Source: Trichomonas vaginalis G3
Taxonomy: Eukaryota > Parabasalia > Trichomonadida > Trichomonadidae
Length of the DNA stretch: 64,000 nucleotides
NCBI RefSeq assembly: GCF_026262505.1
Contig: NC_067208.1
Span: 5,279,962-5,343,961, forward strand
Direction of reading: 5' to 3'
Numbering within the stretch: the stretch's first letter is position 1; each line of letters begins with the position of its first letter. Under the pieces are notes generated by a model, which saw only the letters and a list, made by a program, of their open reading frames with translations, had not been told where the DNA came from and ran no database searches. Shown here one piece after another: positions 58,396 to 64,000 of the stretch. The position numbers were made by a program, and so were the translations under genes.

Positions 58396-59253
58396 TTACA
58401 ATACTGCGATGGTAGAGTTTAAGAGTTGTGCTTCAATGTAGAGACAGTTCTTATGGTCTGGAGGTAAGAACACTGGGCAGTTATGGTCATGAGTGGAGAA
58501 CATGTCTATCCAAAACTCACGATTGAAGCCAGTTAATTTATAGTATTTAGGGTTAGGAAGTGGTGAAGTTCTTGTATGACCAATGAACTCATTTTCAACT
58601 CCCTTACTTAAGTTTGAATATAATATAGCTTGCTTTCTATCCCAAATGCCAGGTGTTACAATCTTTGAAAATTCATTTTTCCTCGGAAGCATTTCATCAT
58701 AATTGAAAACATTCTTGAAATCATCACTTGGTTCAGAGATTTGAAATCTTATACGTAATGGATTTTTTTTCTCTTTAGCGACTTCATTGAATGGTGAGAA
58801 TACAATAAACTGACAGTCATGTGTTCCATCTTCATTTTCATTAAATTCATAATGAAAGTCTATAAGTTGTGGCTGACTACCTTCTTCTTTCAGTTGTGCA
58901 AGAAACTCACGTAAAGGCTGTAAAGTTTGTACTTCAATGTTGAACTTTTTCTCGAACATCTCATTAAATGAAGTCATACATTGCAACAATGTTGTATCGT
59001 CTTTAAAGTATTTGTATATGTGAATGTTTTGGGCGCTTAAAGACTGTTCGTCATTTTCTATCTCGACTTGAAGTATAAAGTCAACCTTTCTGAAAGCACG
59101 TGTTATATACATAGATGTTATGCCAATGTACTTCTCTTCATTTATGTTCACAATCCAGTCTGTTGGAAACTTAAACGTTACTCTGTTCCCCTTTATTTTG
59201 ACGTCAGGGTTTTCACTACTGAACGCAACAGATAAAGGTATTTGTCTATACAT
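58396..59253 (-). CDS. Minor-capsid-like protein, element C copy 2
   Basis: 285 aa, intact, the best-preserved member of this family in the window. MYRQIPLSVAFSSENPDVKI, FKFPTDWIVNINEEKYIGIT, IYKYFKDDTTLLQCMTSFNE, VTPGIWDRKQAILYSNLSKG, PKYYKLTGFNREFWIDMFST. Mostly beta with a helical middle. Paralogues: 5474-6322, 19222-20290, 24891-25432, 42514-43395. The leader is GGTTTATTTTTATCCGAATT plus AA. I infer a virion protein from its repeated association with capsid genes. Confidence 0.6.
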   Translation of the reverse strand: MYRQIPLSVAFSSENPDVKIKGNRVTFKFPTDWIVNINEEKYIGITSMYITRAFRKVDFILQVEIENDEQSLSAQNIHIYKYFKDDTTLLQCMTSFNEMFEKKFNIEVQTLQPLREFLAQLKEEGSQPQLIDFHYEFNENEDGTHDCQFIVFSPFNEVAKEKKNPLRIRFQISEPSDDFKNVFNYDEMLPRKNEFSKIVTPGIWDRKQAILYSNLSKGVENEFIGHTRTSPLPNPKYYKLTGFNREFWIDMFSTHDHNCPVFLPPDHKNCLYIEAQLLNSTIAVL

Positions 59254-59277
59254 TTAATTCGGATAAAAATAAACCAT

Positions 59278-59538
59278 TTACTCTTTCTTTGCTTCAGCTT
59301 CTTTAGCTTTTGCTTCAGCTTCTTCTCTAGCTTTCTTCGCCAGTAGTCTTGGGTTCTTTTGTCTTCCAGCAGCTAATGCAGCAAGTTGTTTTTCACTAAG
59401 TTTTCTCTTTGGTCTCTCTGGCTTTTGTTCTTGTTTTTGTTCCTTCAGTTCGGATAAAATTTGCTCACGAATTTCTTTCTTCAATGCTTCAACATCTATG
59501 ACCCCTTGGGTCTTGTCCGTAGGGCTTGTCTGAGTCAT
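59278..59538 (-). CDS. Basic/acidic helical protein, 86 aa
   Basis: Start at MTQTSPTDKTQGVIDVEALK, which follows TTTTTTATCTGCAGTCAA; a longer upstream frame is unlikely. Highly charged helix, KPERPKRKLSEKQLAALAAG, then an A/E/K-rich tail. The composition fits a DNA-binding core protein. Function unknown. Confidence 0.55.
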   Translation of the reverse strand: MTQTSPTDKTQGVIDVEALKKEIREQILSELKEQKQEQKPERPKRKLSEKQLAALAAGRQKNPRLLAKKAREEAEAKAKEAEAKKE

Positions 59539-59583
59539 TTGACTGCAGATAAAAAACAAAATTAAAACTTTAACCGATGTAAA

Positions 59584-60012
59584 ATGAGCTTGTCAAAATC
59601 AGAGCGAGAGTCTATTATATTAAATGACGCAAGAGGAATACAACATCCTTTCTATTACGTAAGTCAGAGTAAAGATGGTAAAATATACGTAAGAAAAAGA
59701 AAGGTTCCATTAGCGAATGCAGAAAGCGACAGTATTAAGGTGCATGGCACCGAGGGCGAAGCCCATGTTAAGCCTTCTATTCAAACTGAAAAGTCAATAG
59801 AACAAGAAGAAAAGAAGCCAGATGTACTTTCAATAACGAACCAAGAGCTTATTGCAAAGATCGTGAATTTCATTGAAAAACAAACCGAGTCAAAGAACCC
59901 TGACCCGCCAGTAAAAGAAGTTGAGACAAAAGAGAATGTACAGTTCATTGAAAATGTCAAGAAACAACTTCCACCACGAATGTCAAGAAGAAGAGTGAGA
60001 ATAATGAAATAA
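59584..60012 (+). CDS. Unknown 142-aa protein with basic ends
   Basis: MSLSKSERESIILNDARGIQ, then HPFYYVSQSKDGKIYVRKRK, a short beta module also seen at 9189-9749 and 62148-62354. The middle is acidic and the C-terminus is basic (PPRMSRRRVRIMK). A double-hairpin cassette (59739-59764) encodes about GTEGEAHV inside it. It lies directly upstream of the capsid gene. Function unknown. Confidence 0.55.
   Translation: MSLSKSERESIILNDARGIQHPFYYVSQSKDGKIYVRKRKVPLANAESDSIKVHGTEGEAHVKPSIQTEKSIEQEEKKPDVLSITNQELIAKIVNFIEKQTESKNPDPPVKEVETKENVQFIENVKKQLPPRMSRRRVRIMK
59739..59764 (+). repeat. Double-hairpin cassette 4
   Basis: GGTGC-ATG-GCACC, spacer GA, GGGC-GAA-GCCC, then ATG. Inside the coding frame of the preceding gene. 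Confidence 0.8.
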
Positions 60013-60039
60013 ATAGATATTTTTATCTGAAGTAAATAC

Positions 60040-61613
60040 ATGCAGAACGAACAGCTAAACGAATTTACTCCAGCAGAGCATATTCATCAGATTCGCTCAT
60101 ATTTCGATATCATAGACAATGCAGTTCAAATTGGTGACACTAATAGAAAATATTCTGACGCAAAGATTCCATCACAACCTGAAATTGCTAAAGATAACAC
60201 ATGGGTAACATTCAATCTCTCACCTCCTGGTGAAAATATGTTGGACCTTTACAATACATTCATTACGTATAAAATGGAAGGTCAATTTATTGTAGATAAA
60301 GAAATTGGTTCAGGTTCCAATAAAACAAACCCACCAGGATTTTGGATTGGTTTCGATGACGCTTTCTATGCAGTTGCTGGATATCAAATCCTTGCAAATG
60401 GTCGTATCGTATATTCTCAAGACAACGCAAGAGAAGAAGCATATATAACTTCAAACTCACAAACTACCGAACAAATAAAGAAAGTAGATGTTTTCTCAAA
60501 GACTCGACATGAAGATGTATGGAGTCATTCGGGAACATGCAGAACAGGACAAATTGTTAGTGTCCAATTACAGCAGGAAAATCATTTGATTTTAAGCTTC
60601 GTTTAAGAATTCCTGTTAGAAGATTCCTTCCATTAGAAGCTATTCGATTTATTCCAGCTTTTGCAGGAAACATTCAGCTTAAAGTAAAGTTCAGTAGCGA
60701 CGCCTTACAATGCACATCTATATCTGTAAATGATATCATTGCTTTCAATCCAACTCTTAAAGTTGCATTTGCTTCAGATTCAAATCCACCGACAAATAAA
60801 TTTGTTCCATGGAATGAACCATTCACTATGATAACGAAGGCAGTAGAAGCTAGTGGAACAGTTACTATTACAACTGTAACCCAGCAACTATTTCGAACAA
60901 AGATGGATTTTAATGAATGTTTCATTCATCCAAAGTCATTCTCTTTAGACCCTAACATTTATACAGAACTTGTAGAACATTATACAAACGAGGCTTTATG
61001 TTTTCCTGTTAAAGTTATGGATTGGATTCCTATGGACGGTTCATTCTCAAAGAATACAGATAGTTCAAGTGCAACATTTACAGCAGCTTATACGCCTATT
61101 AATGTTAAAAGTATTTGGGCACTATTTAGAAAGAAAGACAACTATTATGTTAATTTTGAGAACCCTAAGTTTAAATATCTTCAGCTTTCCATGGGAGCTT
61201 ATGGAAATATGCCTGCAGAACCTGAAAAATCATATGGACCTGTATTTTATGAAATGGTTGCGAACGCTTGCAATACAAACAATGATATGATAGGATTTAA
61301 TGAAGATGTTATGAGGTCATTGGTGGATGATGGTAGTGTGGAACATAAATGGGATAGCTATGACAACACACATTTCTTATGTGGTTTTCCAACAGAAGTG
61401 GACTTTTGCTTCCAGCAAGGTCAAACATCTACTGCTCCAATAACATACAAATTGTCTGTTAAAGGACCTATTGAACTAGCAACTGAAAATGTACCAAAGC
61501 CACTTATTGGATTTATGAGGGATTGTTGCTTTGCCATTCAGGTGCGTGCTAATGGAATCCCAATAATAAGATTAGATGACTATAACTTAGCTACGGACGA
61601 CAGTGAGGAATAA
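60040..61613 (+). pseudogene. Major capsid protein (double jelly roll), element C (broken)
   Basis: Open parts 60040-60606 and 60828-61613. Visible: SYFDIIDNAVQIGDTNRKYS, DNTWVTFNLSPPGENMLDLY, FYAVAGYQILANGRIVYSQD, RTGQIVSVQLQQ, FIPAFAGNIQLKVKF, then IWALFRKKDNYYVNFENPKF and TYKLSVKGPIELATENVPKP. Beta-rich, about 520 residues overall, parallel to the element B capsid gene. Forms the icosahedral shell in Polintons. The leader TTTTTATCTGAAGTAAATAC is the clearest example of the structural-gene motif. Broken, about one break. Confidence 0.78.
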
Positions 61614-61642
61614 AGATGAACGTTTATTTTTAAAGCTTATAA

Positions 61643-61840
61643 ATGAGTTCTTCATCAAGCTCTCGTGAACCTTCACCATCTATGAAACAAACTTTACCAA
61701 ACGATTATGGAGCACCTATTGAATATTTCTTACGAGCTGCACAATGGCAAAGAGCAGTCTCACCAAGGTTAGGTGTTCCACCAGCTCCTGTCAAAAATAG
61801 CATTTGGTCAAGTCCTTATATAAATATGGTCTCCCACTAG
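61643..61840 (+). CDS. Small serine-rich ORF, 65 aa
   Basis: MSSSSSSREPSPSMKQTLPN then YGAPIEYFLRAAQWQRAVSP. It overlaps the next ORF. It may be a remnant of a small virion protein. Function unknown. Confidence 0.4.
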   Translation: MSSSSSSREPSPSMKQTLPNDYGAPIEYFLRAAQWQRAVSPRLGVPPAPVKNSIWSSPYINMVSH

Positions 61841-62100
61841 GTTTGCTAGCTACAGCAGGAGCAGTTATGATGTTGAAAAGAAATAAAGCAAATGTTGTAA
61901 ATAATACTGAAGTAGCTGAAGTTAAACAAACTCCAACACCTTCGCCAAAACCAACGCCTTCACAAGCAAAACCTTCAATGACTCCTGAACCTATGGAAGT
62001 ACAAACTCCTGTTCAAAAGTCAACTCCTAAACCGACTCCAACATTTAAACCAGAACCTACTCCTCAAATAAATCGTAAAACTCCTGCGTTTCCTTACTGA
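61804..62100 (+). CDS. Single-pass membrane, P/T-rich ORF, 98 aa
   Basis: YGLPLGLLATAGAVMML forms a hydrophobic segment near the N-terminus. A long P/T/K-rich tail follows (TPTPSPKPTPSQAKPSMTPE) with several PEP/TPxP repeats. It resembles a membrane-anchored stalk-like protein. Function unknown; follows the capsid gene. Confidence 0.45.
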   Translation: MVKSLYKYGLPLGLLATAGAVMMLKRNKANVVNNTEVAEVKQTPTPSPKPTPSQAKPSMTPEPMEVQTPVQKSTPKPTPTFKPEPTPQINRKTPAFPY

Positions 62101-62147
62101 AAAATAACGTTATTTTTATTTAATATTAAAATTTTTATTTGATTGAA

Positions 62148-62354
62148 ATGACAAATAAAGTCACTGAAGCAATGAAACAAAAGTTTTTGGTAGAATACAT
62201 TAAATCAGGAACTATTCCAGAAGGTTTTTACATTCATACTATGAAGGATGGTAGAGTTCAGTTTAGAAAGATAAAGCAACCATTAGATAAAGAAGGAATT
62301 TTGAGAAAGATTAAACTTCATGAGGACAACATTGCTGAACTTAGAAGAAGTTAG
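62148..62354 (+). CDS. Small protein, 68 aa
   Basis: Start at MTNKVTEAMKQKFLVEYIKS, after TTTTTATTTGATTGAA. GFYIHTMKDGRVQFRKIKQP is the same short module as in 59584-60012 and 9189-9749. A helical tail follows. The inner inverted repeat begins just downstream. Function unknown. Confidence 0.5.
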   Translation: MTNKVTEAMKQKFLVEYIKSGTIPEGFYIHTMKDGRVQFRKIKQPLDKEGILRKIKLHEDNIAELRRS

Positions 62355-62367
62355 AAGAGTTGGAAAA

Positions 62368-62543
62368 GGAAGAGAGTTATAAAGCAATGAATTCAACAGG
62401 GTGAAAAACCGGGTGAAAAAAGAGGTGAGATCTCACCACTTCACCTAAATTTATTTTTGTGCTATGTTTTCATACGTGTGAGGTGGTGATATCATTAATT
62501 TTTAAGTTTATTTTTTATTTTATTTTATATTTTATTTATATAA
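62368..62543. repeat. Inner inverted repeat arm, right, element C
   Basis: Reverse complement of 41619-41785, including AGAGTTATAAAGCAATGAAT at its inner edge, the GGTGAGATCTCACC hairpin, and the leader of the right small gene. Confidence 0.85.
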
Positions 62544-62864
62544 ATGACGAAAACTATTGAGATAACAAACTACAACGGTCATGAGTTCAAGAATTTGTTC
62601 TTCGTTCCTCGTGAAAATACATTCTATCAGATACGAGGGAGAAAGGGTAAAGTTAGTTTGAGCGTTTATGACTACAAGCATAATGGAAAGTTTATACAAG
62701 CATATGATACAAACGGTAAGCGTGTTTCATTAGCTTTGTCAAAACTTACAGGTATAAACTATGACAGTGATTTTGACCTATATGAAGAAGAAAGTGAGTC
62801 AGAAGATTATGAGCTGTTATATGAAGCACAGCAATGGGAGGAGTTGCAATACTTTTGTAAGTGA
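62544..62864 (+). CDS. Small TIR-embedded protein, right paralogue
   Basis: 106 aa: MTKTIEITNYNGHEFKNLFF, SVYDYKHNGKFIQAYDTNGK, ending with an acidic stretch (YEEESESEDYELLYEAQQWE). Paralogue of 41334-41618. Both are located between nearly identical inner and outer repeat arms, but their coding sequences differ clearly. Function unknown. Confidence 0.65.
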   Translation: MTKTIEITNYNGHEFKNLFFVPRENTFYQIRGRKGKVSLSVYDYKHNGKFIQAYDTNGKRVSLALSKLTGINYDSDFDLYEEESESEDYELLYEAQQWEELQYFCK

Positions 62865-63046
62865 GAACGTTTATTTTTTTACATTAGTGAGGTGAAGTGG
62901 TTGGCGGCTTGTAAATATTTAAGGTTAAGTTAGTGTTGTCGTTTGTGTTGTAAAGTATACGTTAACGGTTTCGTAAAGTGTCAAATTCACATATCATGGG
63001 TAAGGAGGCGCGCAGTGCCTCCGTACACTTGATAGGTGTATTAATT
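62865..63046. repeat. Outer terminal inverted repeat, right, element C
   Basis: Reverse complement of 41129-41333 with few differences; the tip has GGAGGC-actgcgc-GCCTCC able to form a hairpin. Followed by the target duplication gccata at 63047-63052. Confidence 0.9.
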
Positions 63047-63052
63047 GCCATA

Positions 63053-63227
63053 TAATTCGTTCGGAACAGTTTATTGGAATAATATTCAAAATACATGTTT
63101 TATTCAAAATCTCACTCACTTTTCAACACATCTCTGTGAAGCAGGATTTATTACTAAATGTAAAGGACCTGAGAAATCTGCTTCCAATGCGATTCATCAA
63201 TTATCATTTTCCATGACGAGTGCTTAA
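63053..63227 (+). pseudogene. Pmp-like surface protein gene, 3' end (host)
   Basis: After the duplication the plus strand reads SFGTVYWNNIQNTCFIQNLT, HFSTHLCEAGFITKCKGPEK and ends FSMTSA. Copy 1 shows a related ending (CEAEFPIIDKKPMRSA). This is the last part of the host gene interrupted by element C; the frame on both sides of the insertion agrees. No membrane anchor is visible at the C-terminus. Confidence 0.6.
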
Positions 63228-63289
63228 TTTTTCCAAGAATTTATTTATCATTTTTTATTAAAAAATAAAAATAATAAAAAAAACATTTA

Positions 63290-64000
63290 TTTAAAAGAAG
63301 ATTAATGATATCTTCGTTCTTTGTCTGGAGTGCGACGTCTTTAGCTGTGTGTCCTTCGCTGTCAACAACACTCAAATCGAGATCTTCACGAGAAAGGAGA
63401 ACTTTGACAACTTCGATTTTTTCGTTTTCAATAGCGTTGAAAATAGAGTTCGCTTCATCAAGTTCTGACGGTTGACATCGACATTTTCGTGTTGAAGCAA
63501 CTCTTCGACGAAACTAGTTGAGCGCATTTAGCGGCAACATGGAGAGGTGTCCACTGATTGAGTCGACGCAGTTCAAGTCAACGTCATCTCGATCGGCGAA
63601 AAGACGGATTAAGTCTGAGAAATCATTAGATGCAGCGATGTGAAGAGGTGTGAAACTAGAATCATCAGGAAGTTGTGGATTGACATCTTTGTCGTTCAGA
63701 AGACACTCAACGCACTGTTTGTGGTGGAGAAGAACTGCGTAATGGAAGAGCACTGCGATTCTTCTTGTCGACGATGTTCTTCTCGATGCCTGGAAAACTC
63801 AAGAGAAGTTCTAAAGCTTCGAAATGTCCGTCACGAAGCTGCCCGGATCAATGCTGTACTGATGAGTTGTTAGTGGCATTGACATCAATGATGGATCAGA
63901 AAGAAGAAAGTCGCAGAACACGTGTGTGACCATTAATTGCTCTCAAACATAACACTTTAATTGTCAACATCTTCTTACAATTAAAGAATTCTGTAAACAA
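63290..64000 (-). pseudogene. Decayed ankyrin-repeat protein gene (host)
   Basis: Minus-strand pieces in several frames show ankyrin motifs: SFTPLHIAASNDFSDLIRLF, QWTPLHVAAKCAQL, and GHTAKDVALQTKNEDIINLL near the end. T. vaginalis has a very large ankyrin family (often with DUF3447). Frameshifts and stops are frequent: the TPLH repeats lie in different frames, so this is a pseudogene. It continues past the right window edge. Confidence 0.7.

Larger units (their letters stand above)
41129..63046. mobile_element. Element C: complete Maverick/Polinton with TIRs and 6-bp duplication
   Basis: It begins and ends with inverted AATTAATACACCTATCAAGT. GCCATA flanks both sides (41123-41128 and 63047-63052), the 6-bp duplication expected of Polinton integrases. 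Contents: small TIR genes, minor-capsid-like genes, packaging ATPase, penton-like protein, collagen-like and phage-like fibres, integrase, KilA-N cluster, PolB and major capsid protein. It is about 21.9 kb. The ends look whole; roughly seven of its larger genes are broken. High TIR identity suggests a recent insertion. Confidence 0.93.

Noticed and set aside
1-64000. Reverse-transcriptase-bearing elements, LTRs or LINEs
   Set aside because: I saw no reverse transcriptase motif (YxDD context) or long terminal direct repeats; the integrases belong to Polintons.
1-64000. tRNA or rRNA genes
   Set aside because: No cloverleaf with intact A and B boxes or rRNA-like conserved block was noticed by eye; a tRNAscan/Infernal run would be decisive.

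Overview
The window is eukaryotic, strongly AT-rich and intron-poor, and looks like Trichomonas vaginalis (or a very close trichomonad). It shows remnants of a Pmp-like surface protein gene and an ankyrin-repeat gene at the edges. Most of the rest is large Maverick/Polinton elements, which are known to fill much of that genome. The elements are treated here as fossils: most of their larger genes are broken, yet many reading frames remain long, so the insertions look young.

Layout. 1-3562: host DNA with a decayed uridine-kinase-like gene (1-950, minus) and a decayed Pmp-like gene (2260-3203, plus). 3563-15549: element A, with a left end, a Dam-type methylase, a phage-like fibre, integrase, a PolB-like protein and small genes. 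Its right end is lost at a 100-N gap (15550-15649). 15650-17430: the left end of element B with a 25-bp tandem array, minus strand. 17431-18067: the 5' part of a second Pmp-like gene, minus strand. 18068-20393: host DNA, a 50-bp inverted repeat, and a fragment (D) of another element. 20394-40871: a 25/26/37/50-bp array followed by the body and right end of B, with KilA-N genes, packaging ATPase, SF3 helicase, penton-like protein and major capsid protein. 40872-41128: the middle part of the same Pmp-like gene, now on the plus strand. 41129-63046: element C, complete end to end, with about 200-bp outer terminal inverted repeats and a 6-bp target duplication (gccata). 63053-63227: the last part of the Pmp-like gene. 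63290-64000: a decayed ankyrin-repeat gene.

One host gene was therefore hit by two Polintons (B and C). Its 5' part is now inverted, by a real inversion or a scaffold join, with both breakpoints inside copies of the same 25-bp array.

The elements share a virion and replication toolkit: major capsid, penton-like jelly roll, a family of minor-capsid-like proteins, A32/HerA-type ATPase, integrase with a chromodomain-like tail, PolB or SF3 helicase, and several KilA-N regulators. Two carry a fibre ending in a bacteriophage-type tail-collar tip.

Regulation looks compact. Divergent gene pairs share start regions of only 16-18 bp, structural genes share a TTTTTATCTA-like upstream motif, and KilA-N genes share a different one. 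Several families of small hairpins lie between and even inside genes: a 26-bp double hairpin in C, 24-nt palindromic cassettes in KilA-N genes, and covarying multi-stem intergenic hairpins. I consider these, with the phage-like fibre, the most novel content.
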